Shown here one piece after another: positions 32,839 to 41,701 of a stretch of DNA of 47,202 nucleotides. The position numbers and the translations under genes were made by a program. The stretch is taken from positions 1 to 47,202 of the forward strand of contig JAGRKS010000053.1 of the NCBI GenBank assembly GCA_020442185.1, read 5' to 3'. The first letter of the stretch is position 1; every line of letters starts with the position of its first letter. This DNA comes from Hyphomicrobiaceae bacterium. Its GTDB lineage: Bacteria > Pseudomonadota > Alphaproteobacteria > Rhizobiales > Hyphomicrobiaceae. The notes beneath the pieces were generated by a model. The model was given only the letters and a program-made list of their open reading frames with translations. It was not told the DNA's origin and did no database searches.

Positions 32839-34848
32839 TCATTCGGCCGCCGCGCGGCGTTCCGATCCGGGCTCGCCCGACAGCCCCTTGTAGTGCAGGG
32901 GGCCGCCGCGGAACGGTGCGAAACCAGTGCCGAAAATGACACCGGCATCGACCAGATCGGCGCTGGCGACGACTCTGTCCGCGAGGGCGCGCCTCGCCTC
33001 CTCGATCAGCGGTTCGACGAGTTCGCGACCGAGCCGCTCGAGTTCACCGGCATCGTAGGTCTCGAGTTTCTTTTCAGGGATGTCGTTCTTCCAGACGTAG
33101 AAGCCCTCGCCGGTCTTCTTGCCGAGGCGGCCGGAGTTGACGAGCCGCTCGAGACGGCCACCCGCGCCCTCCTCGCCGAGCCCGAGGATCTTGCCGACGT
33201 GGGCGCAGACGTCGAGGCCGACCGTGTCGGCCAGTTCAACGGGGCCCATCGGCATGCCGAACGACCGCGCGGCCTCGTCGATCTTCTGCATATCCTCACC
33301 CGCATCCACGCGAGCGAGCGCCCCCATCATGTAGGGTGCCAGCACCCGGTTGACGAGGAACCCGGGCGAGCTCTTGACGATGAGCGGGAACTTGCCGATC
33401 GCGGTGACGAACACACAGCCCTTCTCGACCTCGCCCTGGCGCGTGCCCTCGCCCCTGACGACCTCGACGAGGGGCATCTTGGCCACCGGGTTGAAGAAAT
33501 GGATGCCGATCAGGCGCGCCGGATCGGCCATCGATTTGGCGATGTCCTCGATCTGGAGCGACGACGTGTTCGATGCGAGGACGGCCCCCGCCTTCACCTT
33601 CGTCTCGATGTCGGCGAACAGCTTCTGCTTGATGTCGAGACGCTCGACGATGGCCTCGATGACGACGTCGGCGCGCGCGAGGCCGCGGCCTTCCGGGTCC
33701 GCGATCAGACGCGCGGCGGCCGCGTCCCTCAGAGCCTTCGTCTTGAATTTGCGATGGAAGAGCTTTGTTTGCGCCTTGATGCCGCGCTGTATGACGTCGG
33801 GCGACAGGTCCTGCAGCGTCACTTCCATGCCGGCGGCGACACAGAAGCCGGCGATGTCGGCTCCCATCGTGCCGGCGCCGATGACGTGCACGCGCATCGG
33901 CTTCCAGGCGATGTCCTTCGGAGCTTGCGCCTTGAGCGCCTCCGACAAGCGGAAAACACGCCGCAAGTTGCGTGACGTCTCCGACACCATCAACGGCGCG
34001 AACGCGCGCGTCTCGTGAGCCTTCATCGCGTCGTAGCTGCCGCCGTGATTCTCGAACAGGTCGATCAGGCGGTATGGTGCCGGATAGTGCTCTTCGCGGG
34101 CCTTGGGGCGAACTTTCTCTCGCATTTTTCCGGCGAGGAAGGAGCGCGCGGGCCATCTGCCGAGGAGTGCCTTGGCCTGCGATGCGGGCTCGGACTTGCG
34201 CTTCGCCAGCACGGCCTTTCGCGCTGCCCAGCGCAATGCGCCGGGACTGTCGACGAGCTGGTCGATCAGCCCCATCGCCTTGGCAGCCGACGCCCGCACC
34301 ATGCGCCCCGTCAACATGATCTCCATGGCGGCGGCGGGGCCAGCCTGGCGGATCGAGCGCGCGGTGCCGTTGAAGCCGGGGAATATGCCGAGATTGACCT
34401 CGGGGAAGCCGACCTTCGTCGCTTCATCGCGGGTCGCAATGCGGTAATGGCAGGCGAGCACGAGTTCGAGGCCGCCGCCGACACACACGCCGTGGATCGC
34501 CGCGACGACCGGCACCGATAGCCGCTCGATGCGGTCGAGCATGGCGTTGACCGGGCGGATCGCCTCGACGACGGCGCTTTCCGTGGTCAAGAGGTCGAAT
34601 TCACGAATGTCGGCGCCGACGATGAAACCCTTCGCCTTGCCCGATATGATGACGAGACCACGGATCTCGCTGCTTTGCGCGCCTTCCTCGACCCGTCCGA
34701 CGATCCGCATCAACTCCTCGAGCGGCCGGCGCCCCAGAGCATTGGCGCTCTCGTTCGCACGATCGAAGACGGCCCAGGCGATACCCTCCTGGTCGAGACT
34801 GAAACGCCAGTCCTCGAGATCCGTCAGCAGCAGCTTGTTGTCCGCCAT
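32839..34848 (-). CDS. Enoyl-CoA hydratase / 3-hydroxyacyl-CoA dehydrogenase fusion (FadB/FadJ-type)
   Basis: The 669-residue bifunctional protein has a crotonase domain (about 1-190; oxyanion GADIREF, catalytic Glu128 in GGGLELV and Glu150 in FPEVNLGIFPGFNG) and an NAD-binding hydroxyacyl-CoA dehydrogenase domain (GAGTMG at about 324-329, catalytic His450 in GIHFFNPVAKMPLVEVV). C-terminal helical domains follow (GFLVNRVLAPYMM, GKKTGEGFY). Catalysis of steps two and three of beta-oxidation follows from the intact residues. ATG 34848 has an AGGAG site at 6 bp; ATG 34866, overlapping the fadE stop (ATGA), would add six residues. Confidence 0.94.
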   Translation of the reverse strand: MADNKLLLTDLEDWRFSLDQEGIAWAVFDRANESANALGRRPLEELMRIVGRVEEGAQSSEIRGLVIISGKAKGFIVGADIREFDLLTTESAVVEAIRPVNAMLDRIERLSVPVVAAIHGVCVGGGLELVLACHYRIATRDEATKVGFPEVNLGIFPGFNGTARSIRQAGPAAAMEIMLTGRMVRASAAKAMGLIDQLVDSPGALRWAARKAVLAKRKSEPASQAKALLGRWPARSFLAGKMREKVRPKAREEHYPAPYRLIDLFENHGGSYDAMKAHETRAFAPLMVSETSRNLRRVFRLSEALKAQAPKDIAWKPMRVHVIGAGTMGADIAGFCVAAGMEVTLQDLSPDVIQRGIKAQTKLFHRKFKTKALRDAAAARLIADPEGRGLARADVVIEAIVERLDIKQKLFADIETKVKAGAVLASNTSSLQIEDIAKSMADPARLIGIHFFNPVAKMPLVEVVRGEGTRQGEVEKGCVFVTAIGKFPLIVKSSPGFLVNRVLAPYMMGALARVDAGEDMQKIDEAARSFGMPMGPVELADTVGLDVCAHVGKILGLGEEGAGGRLERLVNSGRLGKKTGEGFYVWKNDIPEKKLETYDAGELERLGRELVEPLIEEARRALADRVVASADLVDAGVIFGTGFAPFRGGPLHYKGLSGEPGSERRAAAE

Positions 34849-34862
34849 CGCTGGCTCCTCTG

Positions 34863-37367
34863 TCATTCGGCGGCGACGTTGTCGAGCGCGCGGGAGTTAT
34901 GGCCCACCATAGCGAAATTCGGCTTCACTTCCGCCGGATCGAAATGATCGACCGCGATCACCTTTTGGACCAAACGCTCGACCTCACGCAATTGCTCCGC
35001 TTCGTCCGCGGTGAGGACGCCCTTGTCGGCGGCCTCCTGGAACCAGTCCATGCCGTGGAACCGGCGAACGGTGCCGGCGCGGATCGCCTTTTCGAGCTTC
35101 TTCTCGGCGGGCACGGCGGCGATGACCTTTTCAAGGGTTACCTCGAGAATGCCGGTCGGATCGCGGACATCTTTCGACACGTAGATATCGCGCGTCAACC
35201 GATCACGGACGTCACCCGGCTCGAGCACGAGACGGACAGCTTCGCGGCCGAGACGATCGGGCGCCGGCTTCAGGCGGCGCCCGAGCGGGAACACGACGAC
35301 GCGCATGAGGAGGCGCGCCCATGTCGCCGGGAAGTTGTCGACCACGCCGCCCAGCGCCTGCTGGAACCGATAGAGGCCGTTCTGGGCCGCCAAGTCGACG
35401 ATCACCTTGTCCGCCTCGGGTCGGCCGTCGTCTTCGAAGCGCTTCAAAACGCACGACACCAGGTAGAGCTCGGACAGCGCGTCGGCCATGCGTCCCGTCA
35501 GCTTCTGCTTGGTCTTGAGGCCGCCGCCAAGCGTCGCGACCATCAGGTCGGCGACGACCGCGAACGATCGGCTCGCCCGCCACAGCTGGCGATACCAGTC
35601 GGCCGTGCCGTAGGCTTTTGCCGGCGCATCACCGAATAGCCCGCCGGTGACGTTGTGGAAGAAGGCGCCGGCGACGTTCGAAACGGAAAACGCGATGTGG
35701 TTCGAGAACGCCGCGTCGAAGGCGGCAAGACCGGCGCGACGGTCGGGGTTCTGCGCTGCCTGCACCTCGGCGTAAAGGTAGGGGTGCGCGCGCAACGCTC
35801 CCTGCGCGAAGGTGATCAACGTTCGCGTCAGGATGTTCGCGCCCTCGACCGTGATCCCGACCGGCACCATCTGGTAGGCCGATTGCAGGTAGTTCGACGG
35901 GCCGTCGCAGATGGCGCGGCCACCATGGATGTCCATTGCGTCGTTGACCGACTGGCGCATGCGCTCGGTGGTCTGGTACTTCATCAAGGCGGAGATCACC
36001 GAAGGCTTCTCGCCGCGTGAGACCATCGCCGCGGTAACGGCGCGCGCGGCTTCGTTGACGTAGGCCGTCTCGACCATGCGCGCCAGCGGCTCCTCGATAC
36101 CTTCCATGTGGGCGATCGGCAGGGCGAACTGTTTGCGGATGCGCGCGTAGGCCGTGGTGAAGCGCAGCATCGCCTTGGCGCCAGCGGTGGACGAGGACGG
36201 CAGGGAGATTGCGCGTCCGGCCGACAGGCACTCCATGAGCATGCGCCAGCCGTGACCGACCATCTTCTCGCCACCGATCACCCAATCCATCGGGATGAAG
36301 ACGTCCTTGCCCCAATTCGGTCCGTTGGGGAAAGCGGCGCCCGAGGGCAAGTGGCGGCGGCCGATGTTGACACCTTGATGGGAGGCTGGAATGAGCGCGA
36401 CCGTTATGCCGACATCCTCGCCCTTGCCGAGCAGGTTTTCGGGGTCGAACAGTCGGAACGCGAGACCGACGAGCGTCGCCTCCGGGCCGAGTGTAATGTA
36501 GCGCTTGTCCCACGACAGCCGGATGCCGAGCGTCTCGGCACCCTCGTGCACGCCGCGCGCGACATAGCCGATATCGCGCATCGTTGCGGCATCTGAACCC
36601 GACGTCGGGCCCGTCAGCGAGAAGCACGGCACTTCCTCACCGCGCGCCAGCCGCGGCAGGAAGTGATGCTTCTGCTCGTCGGTGCCGTATTTCTCGATCA
36701 GTTCACCCGGCCCGAGTGAGTTCGGCACCATCACGATCGTCGATACGTCGGGCGAGCGCGATGCCACCTTGCCGAGGATCATCGATTGGGCCTGCGCTGA
36801 AAATCCTAGGCCGCCATGCTCCTTCGAGATCAGCATGCCGAGGAAGCCGTGCCGCTTGACGAAGTCCCAAATCGCATCGGGAATGAGCTTGTTCTCGAAC
36901 CGCACGTTCCAATCGTCGATCATGGCGCACAGCTCTTCCGTCGGCCCGTCGAGGAAGGCGCGCTCTTCGTCGCTCAACTGGATGGCCGGGATGGCGCGGA
37001 GCTTGTTCCAGTCTGGCTGGCCCGAAAACAGCTCGGCGTCGAAACCGACGGTGCCGGCGTCGAGCGCTTGCTGCTCGGTATCTGAAACCTTCGGCAGGAT
37101 GCCCTTGACGACGCCGAACAGTGGCTCGACCAGAACGGCACGGCGCAGCGCCGGAACGGAGAGTAGGCCCAGGGCCAATGCCGGCAGCCAGGCCAGCATG
37201 CCGGCAATTCCGGGCGACGGCATCGCAAAGCTGCCATGCAGCAGGCCCGACTGCACCACGAAGGTGATGACGGCGATGAACCCCGCCCAAAGCCACAGAG
37301 GCGACCGGTGCATGGCCATCGCGATGGCGACTGACAATGCAATGACGAACAACACGATTTCGGGCAT
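34863..37367 (-). CDS. fadE: Acyl-CoA dehydrogenase, FadE type
   Basis: The 834-residue flavoenzyme performs the first oxidation of acyl-CoA. Its length matches E. coli FadE (814), not the short ACAD family. Two or three hydrophobic segments occupy about 1-75 (VLFVIALSVAIAMA, LWLWAGFIAVITFVV, LAWLPALALGLLSV), anchoring it to the membrane. The ACAD core follows (HGFLGMLISKEHGGLGFSAQAQ, CFSLTGPTSGSDAATM, MDIHGGRAICDGP), then a long FadE-specific C-terminus. The ATG is preceded by GAGAGAGG. It is the first gene of the - strand fad operon and overlaps the next gene. Confidence 0.95.
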   Translation of the reverse strand: MPEIVLFVIALSVAIAMAMHRSPLWLWAGFIAVITFVVQSGLLHGSFAMPSPGIAGMLAWLPALALGLLSVPALRRAVLVEPLFGVVKGILPKVSDTEQQALDAGTVGFDAELFSGQPDWNKLRAIPAIQLSDEERAFLDGPTEELCAMIDDWNVRFENKLIPDAIWDFVKRHGFLGMLISKEHGGLGFSAQAQSMILGKVASRSPDVSTIVMVPNSLGPGELIEKYGTDEQKHHFLPRLARGEEVPCFSLTGPTSGSDAATMRDIGYVARGVHEGAETLGIRLSWDKRYITLGPEATLVGLAFRLFDPENLLGKGEDVGITVALIPASHQGVNIGRRHLPSGAAFPNGPNWGKDVFIPMDWVIGGEKMVGHGWRMLMECLSAGRAISLPSSSTAGAKAMLRFTTAYARIRKQFALPIAHMEGIEEPLARMVETAYVNEAARAVTAAMVSRGEKPSVISALMKYQTTERMRQSVNDAMDIHGGRAICDGPSNYLQSAYQMVPVGITVEGANILTRTLITFAQGALRAHPYLYAEVQAAQNPDRRAGLAAFDAAFSNHIAFSVSNVAGAFFHNVTGGLFGDAPAKAYGTADWYRQLWRASRSFAVVADLMVATLGGGLKTKQKLTGRMADALSELYLVSCVLKRFEDDGRPEADKVIVDLAAQNGLYRFQQALGGVVDNFPATWARLLMRVVVFPLGRRLKPAPDRLGREAVRLVLEPGDVRDRLTRDIYVSKDVRDPTGILEVTLEKVIAAVPAEKKLEKAIRAGTVRRFHGMDWFQEAADKGVLTADEAEQLREVERLVQKVIAVDHFDPAEVKPNFAMVGHNSRALDNVAAE

Positions 37368-37825
37368 TCTCTCGACCTCTCTCGTGGCAACCTAATGTGA
37401 CATCTTATCGCGACAACTTTACACAGCATCTCGCGCCGGCGGGCGATGGCGGCCACCAGACAGGCGCGAGCTTGGTCTAATTCAAGTTGACGTTAACGTC
37501 AACCTTACGCAACATCCGGAACTCTGAAAACCAAGAGTTTACGCAACTCTCAGTTGATCTCGCGCCCAGTCCCGCAGCAGCGTATAAGACTTTACTCGGC
37601 CCGAGAAATGTTTACGAAACGTCGAAACGTGTTCTGCCGGAGGCACATCCGGGTCTGGAATTCCCGGCAATCGTTGCCCTTTGCGACATGTGCCACTATC
37701 TTGGCAATGACGGGGGATTCGTGTACCTCGCCCCGAAAAAGAGAATAAGACTGCGAGCAACGGCTGATCCACATCAGACACGATCGATCCGATGACCCAG
37801 TCAACGGCGATGGCCGCGAGCGACC
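37368..37825. other. Divergent intergenic region between fadE and the ArsR sensor gene
   Basis: The fadE promoter lies on the left and the ArsR promoter on the right. Two inverted repeats are visible: the perfect palindrome at 37486-37503, and AGAGTT (37534-37539) with AACTCT (37545-37550). A TTG-started 102-codon frame across it was not accepted. Confidence 0.5.
37486..37503. promoter_or_regulatory. Perfect palindrome GTTGACGTTAACGTCAAC, candidate MerR/LiuR-type operator
   Basis: This 18-bp perfect palindrome lies 119 bp upstream of fadE. It contains TTGACG on both strands, which could serve as a -35 element. The ACGT-nn-ACGT spacing resembles sites described for LiuR-type MerR regulators of fatty-acid and branched-chain amino acid degradation (recalled, not searched). 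The fadD-linked MerR gene is the natural partner; binding is inferred. Confidence 0.6.
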
Positions 37826-38206
37826 ATGATAGATAGTTCTACCGCTGAAGACATCGAAGACCTCGACGAGCCCGCAGCCGACGAGCTGATGGACGGCATG
37901 CGGACAGCAGCAGGTGAAGCAACGAAGTTGCTGCGCTCGATCGGCAGTCCGCACCGGCTGATGATCTTGTGTTTGCTGATGGACGGCGAGAAGACCGTCA
38001 CCGAGATCTCCGACGCGATCGGCACACGCCAGAGCCTGACATCGCAACACCTGACGCACCTCCGGTTGCACGGTCTGGTACAGGCCGAGCGGCGCGGCCA
38101 TTTTGCTTATTATTCGCTGAAGCACGAGGCCGCGCGCGAGATCGTTGCGACGCTCTACCGTCATTACTGTTCGCCTGAGGCCAGCGGCGGCGCGCCCTCC
38201 TGCTGA
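37826..38206 (+). CDS. ArsR-family regulator, SqrR/BigR-type persulfide sensor
   Basis: The 126-residue protein has an acidic head and an ArsR winged helix (about 30-105: LLRSIGSPHRLMILCLLMDGEKTVTEISDAI, then RQSLTSQHLTHLRLHGLVQAERRG). Two cysteines match the sensing pair of SqrR and BigR: Cys49 in LMILC and Cys115 in YRHYC. In those proteins a tetrasulfide link between them releases DNA when reactive sulfur appears. A third Cys ends the protein. The position at the head of a sulfur-oxidation block agrees. The predicted role is repression of fcc and sox genes until sulfide is present. Confidence 0.88.
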   Translation: MIDSSTAEDIEDLDEPAADELMDGMRTAAGEATKLLRSIGSPHRLMILCLLMDGEKTVTEISDAIGTRQSLTSQHLTHLRLHGLVQAERRGHFAYYSLKHEAAREIVATLYRHYCSPEASGGAPSC

Positions 38207-38733
38207 ACGGCTTGTTGTGATCCGGCCTGCTCTGAGCGGCCCGGCTGATGGCGATGAGGCGTCGTGAAGTGGTCGGTGCCGACCTGATCGCATTTGCCAT
38301 CGGATGGCCATCACCTCGATTTCCCGCTCGATGGAATTCCCGTCCTACGGATCTTTCTACCGTGCCGGACGACGTTCTTGCGTGAGGCGGACTTTGCAGT
38401 CGTGGCTGCCGCGCGCAGTCACCGTGAGCACCGCTCCCGGCCTCGTCGAGGGTCGCCTGCGTGCCCGCGCGCGTCCAGTCCATCATCTCATGTCTTCGAA
38501 GAGTTTCGCCCCTCGGCTCGTTTTGTTTCGCCAGGCACGCGAAGGGTGACGCCACAGCTCCGCCCGATCCTCGCGGCAAAATGTTGAGCGCAGGCGGAAT
38601 TCCATGCAAATATGCTGATGTCTGGATAACAAGCCCGCCCGATCTCGAATCGCAAAGGGCCACCTGCCGCCATCAAGCCGGAAGACGACAGCCGGTTTGG
38701 CACGGAACGGCAGTACCACTCTGGGAGGAGTGC
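38207..38733. other. Gap between the ArsR sensor and cytochrome c genes
   Basis: No gene was recognised; open frames on both strands are compositional. It should hold the cytochrome gene's promoter near its right end, where the DNA is a little AT-richer (around 38600-38630). No exact ATTC-N8-GAAT element was found here. Confidence 0.45.
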
Positions 38734-39084
38734 ATGACGACTTCGAAGAATATCCCGCCGCATGCAATGCCGCTTCTCGGCGCGCTCGCAGCATTGGCCT
38801 ATACGATGGCCTCTGCGTCGACGGCATCTGCGGATGCCTCCGCCAAGTTGAAGGCCTACGGCAAGCACCTTTCGAGCGAATGCACAACATGCCATCGGAT
38901 CGATGGCAGCGACAACGGCATCCCCCCGATCATCGGCTGGCCCAGCGAGGCATTCGTTGCGGTGCTCGTCTCGTATCGCGATGGTGAGCGCACCAATCAG
39001 GCGATGGTGTCGGTTGCCAAATCTCTCGACGAGCAGCAGATGGAAGCGCTTGCGTCCTACTTCGGATCGATCGAACCCAAGTAA
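38734..39084 (+). CDS. Small periplasmic cytochrome c (FccA/SoxE-like)
   Basis: The 116-residue precursor has a signal peptide (cleavage after about residue 33, TASA|DA). One c-type heme site follows, CTTCH at 50-54, and a likely axial Met in TNQAMVS near 90, with the class I ending LDEQQMEALASYF. A GGAGGAG site precedes ATG 38734. Size and context fit the electron-accepting subunit of flavocytochrome c sulfide dehydrogenase, passing electrons from the flavoprotein encoded nearby to the respiratory chain. The partner gene is on the opposite strand, which is unusual. A generic cytochrome c551/552 role cannot be excluded. Confidence 0.88.
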   Translation: MTTSKNIPPHAMPLLGALAALAYTMASASTASADASAKLKAYGKHLSSECTTCHRIDGSDNGIPPIIGWPSEAFVAVLVSYRDGERTNQAMVSVAKSLDEQQMEALASYFGSIEPK

Positions 39085-39386
39085 GCAGTGTCGCTCCGCC
39101 AGCGTGTCGCTTCGCCTGATGAACCTGCACCTCAGGCCGGGCGGCGGCACGGGGCCGGCAGGATCGACGAGAGCGCGGCCGGCAAGAACGCTCCCGAAGC
39201 GCGATCGCAATGCCAACCATAATGCGTGATCGGGTGGGTTTGATCCGATCCGTCGTGTCGTTGCTGCTCGATCCGCCGACAACGCTCCGCATTCACACGT
39301 TGGAACAGAACGAAAAAGGAGATGGAACCGCTTTCGCGACCCCATCTCCTCCAGTCCGTTTTCAGGCGATAGGCAGGCCGCCGGCC
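39085..39386. other. Convergent gap between cytochrome c and flavoprotein genes
   Basis: It contains the flavoprotein gene's terminator at its right end. No gene was found. Confidence 0.5.
39313..39349 (-). terminator. Rho-independent terminator of the fccB gene
   Basis: Read on the - strand, GGAGATGG (39349-39342) pairs with CCATCTCC (39325-39318), with an inner CGC-GAAA-GCG hairpin, followed by TTTTT (39317-39313). The fccB stop is 38 bp upstream. Confidence 0.8.
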
Positions 39387-40691
39387 TCAGGCCGACTTGG
39401 CGAAGATGTCGGAGACGATGCCCGAGTACCAGCCGAAGCTTTCCTTGAACGTCTCCTGGCGCAGCTTGGCATCCTCGCCCGGCTTCGAGATGAAGCTGTC
39501 CTTGGCGACGAGCACCGGCTTGCCGTCCTTTTCACCCGCTGTGTAGTTGGCGCCGACTTTGACGCTATCGTCGGGGGCGACCATCGACCAGCACGTGTTG
39601 CGATAGCGCGGCGGGAAGGCGTCCTTGCCCGCAAGTGCTGCAACGATATCGGTCGCAACCACCTTCGCCTGACTGTTGGCAGAGAACGCCGACTTCGGCA
39701 TTTGCGTCGCAACCGAGCTGTCACCGAGCACGTAGACGTCGGGCACCTTCGTCGACAGGAACGAGTCGGGTTTCACCGGGCACCAATCTCCCTCGCTGCA
39801 CCCGGCTTCGTGGACGATCTTTCCAGCCCGCTGCGCCGGAATGATGTTGGCGACATCGGCCTTGATGGTGTTGCCATCCTTGGTCGTGACGCTCCCGCCC
39901 TTGGCGTCGACCTTGACGACCGCGAAATTGTCGATCTCGTTCGTCAGGTTAACCTGGATGATGTCCTTGTAGTACTTGTTGAACGCCTCCATGAAGACGC
40001 CCTGCTTGGAGAACTTGGGCTTGGGATCGAGAAGGATCAGCTTGGATTTCGGCTTCTCGGTCTTGAGGTAGTGAGCGATCATGCACATGCGCTCGTAGGG
40101 CCCCGGCGGGCAGCGATACGGGTTCGGCGGCGCGGCCAGCACCACAGTGCCGCCGTCGGCCATCGCCGTCAGCTTGTCTTTCAGGATCTTTGTCTGCACG
40201 CCGGCCTTCCAGGCATGCGGCATCATTTCGGCTGCTTCCGCCGAGTAGCCCTCGATGCTGTCGTACTTGAGGTCGATACCGGGCGAGAGAACGAGACGGT
40301 CGTAGCTCAGCTTGTCACCGCCCTTCAACGTCACGGTCTTCTTGCCGGCGTCGACGCCGACTGCCATGTCGTTGACGACATTGATACCCATTGCCTTCAG
40401 CCCATCGTAGCCGTGCGTCAGGCTTTCGAGGGTGCGGAATCCGCCGAGATAGAGATTGGAGAAGAAGCAGGTCGTGTACTGAGGTTGCATTTCAACGAGC
40501 CACACGTCGAGTTCGGGTGCCGCCGCCTTGACCTTGTTCGCAACCGTCGCGCCGCCCGCGCCGCCACCGACGATTACAACCCTGCCCTTTCCCTGCGCAA
40601 TCGCGAAGCCCGACAGAACCCCCGCACCTGCAGCGGCCAGGGCACCACCACCGACGAATCCACCAAATTGCCGTCTCGTGAAACTTGCCAT
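39387..40691 (-). CDS. fccB: Flavocytochrome c sulfide dehydrogenase, flavoprotein subunit (FccB/SoxF)
   Basis: The 434-residue periplasmic flavoenzyme has a twin-arginine signal (TRRQF at about 5-9). The dinucleotide fold follows with VVIVGGGAGGATVANKV. All three landmark cysteines of the Allochromatium enzyme are in place: Cys75 in YTTCFFSN (covalent FAD link), and the redox pair Cys194 in YRCPPGPYER and Cys367 in RNTCWSM. HGYDGL, PHAWKAG, QRAGKI and KSAFSANSQAK also match. It oxidises sulfide to sulfur or polysulfide and passes electrons to a cytochrome c. A strong AGGAGG site precedes ATG 40691. It is convergent with its probable cytochrome partner. Confidence 0.93.
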   Translation of the reverse strand: MASFTRRQFGGFVGGGALAAAGAGVLSGFAIAQGKGRVVIVGGGAGGATVANKVKAAAPELDVWLVEMQPQYTTCFFSNLYLGGFRTLESLTHGYDGLKAMGINVVNDMAVGVDAGKKTVTLKGGDKLSYDRLVLSPGIDLKYDSIEGYSAEAAEMMPHAWKAGVQTKILKDKLTAMADGGTVVLAAPPNPYRCPPGPYERMCMIAHYLKTEKPKSKLILLDPKPKFSKQGVFMEAFNKYYKDIIQVNLTNEIDNFAVVKVDAKGGSVTTKDGNTIKADVANIIPAQRAGKIVHEAGCSEGDWCPVKPDSFLSTKVPDVYVLGDSSVATQMPKSAFSANSQAKVVATDIVAALAGKDAFPPRYRNTCWSMVAPDDSVKVGANYTAGEKDGKPVLVAKDSFISKPGEDAKLRQETFKESFGWYSGIVSDIFAKSA

Positions 40692-40870
40692 CTGCCGACT
40701 CCTCCTTTTAAGAAAAATTCTTGCTGCGTTTCCATGTCGTGGAGGCTGTTGTTCCCGCCCCTTCGATGCTCAATCATCCGCCAAGATCGGAATGCCGACA
40801 AGTTAAATTCGCACCTGTGCATATTGAATTCGTCCGGTCGTGGCACGACCCTACATGATGGCCGACGGAT

Positions 40871-41470
40871 TTACCGCAATGCAGCTCGATCTTCCGTTTC
40901 GGCCCTGGCCGCTTCCTTGCGCATCAGATCGGTGAGCAAGCTCCAGAAAAAGTCGGCGCCAGGATAGCCGACGATCCGGCCGCGTTCGACACCGTCGCGC
41001 AAAAGAATGAAAGTTGGAGTGTAGACAAGACGGCCATAGCTTGCCGCATCGGCGGAATGACGATCGCGCTGCACCAGCGGGGCTCGCCGCCCCTCGTCGC
41101 TCAACGGATATCCCGGACCGACCTCGGCATGCCAGCGCAGACAGAATCCGCAGCCCTCTTCTTCGACCATCAGGAGCTTCAACCCCTTGGTCACGGCTTC
41201 GGCCGACGCCGGCGATCCGGCGGGCGAGGACTGAGCAGTGGACGCGGCCAATGCATATGAAACGGGCGCAAGGCAAACCGCCGAGACAGCCGCGATAAGG
41301 ATGACGACCGACGCAAACGGAGCCCACCAGACCGTCTCCGGCCACGCCCATCGACGAGACCGGGGCCAACCGTGCAGGTCGGTCCCGTGCAAGTCGGTCA
41401 CCTTGCCCACCGAGCCTCGCCGCGGCGCAGCCCCAGAGCCCATCATCACCGTGCCATCTTCAAGCAACAT
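40871..41470 (-). CDS. soxS: Periplasmic thioredoxin-like protein, SoxS type
   Basis: The protein of up to 199 residues has one membrane segment (about 52-72, VVILIAAVSAVCLAPVSYA) and then a thioredoxin fold. The redox motif is Cys107-Gly-Phe-Cys110 in EEGCGFCLRWHAEVGPGYPLSDEGR, and a cis-Pro lies in YTPTFILLRDG. The W-x-x-E(V/I)xPxYPxxxEGRxAPL stretch resembles SoxS of Paracoccus, which keeps SoxY reduced. The start is uncertain: ATG 41470 gives a 50-residue cytoplasmic leader, and ATGs near residues 9-10 have little better support. It is divergent from soxY across a region with a candidate SqrR-type site. Confidence 0.8.
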   Translation of the reverse strand: MLLEDGTVMMGSGAAPRRGSVGKVTDLHGTDLHGWPRSRRWAWPETVWWAPFASVVILIAAVSAVCLAPVSYALAASTAQSSPAGSPASAEAVTKGLKLLMVEEEGCGFCLRWHAEVGPGYPLSDEGRRAPLVQRDRHSADAASYGRLVYTPTFILLRDGVERGRIVGYPGADFFWSLLTDLMRKEAARAETEDRAALR

Positions 41471-41514
41471 TCGTCGTCACCATAAGGGACTGATATAGTG
41501 CAGGACCGCGTTGC

Positions 41515-41530
41515 ATTCGCGACCTTGAAT
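41515..41530. promoter_or_regulatory. ATTC-N8-GAAT, candidate operator for the SqrR-type regulator
   Basis: ATTC (41515-41518) and GAAT (41527-41530) flank eight bases in the 231-bp space between the divergent soxS and soxY genes. This matches the site form recalled for SqrR. A near-palindrome around GTACGG and ACCGGTAC lies just to its right (41533-41551). By chance one such element would be expected about 0.7 times in 47 kb of balanced DNA, fewer in GC-rich DNA. Confidence 0.5.
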
Positions 41531-41701
41531 ATGGTACGGTTTTACCGGTACGAAAAGAAGCACCGTCTGCAAGGTGCCAAATTTCCCGACGATACGTCCG
41601 CCGCCTGTGCGGCGCGTCGTCGAGGATGCTCATAGCAGAGGATCTAAACCTCTGGTACGGGACAGCGAGAACCCATCGTCTGGGGGAAGGAGATCCAAAG
41701 G

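Noticed and set aside
37487..37795. 102-codon + frame with a CDMCH heme-like motif
   Set aside because: It starts at TTG inside the palindrome, has no signal peptide or ribosome site, and C-x-x-C-H alone occurs by chance.
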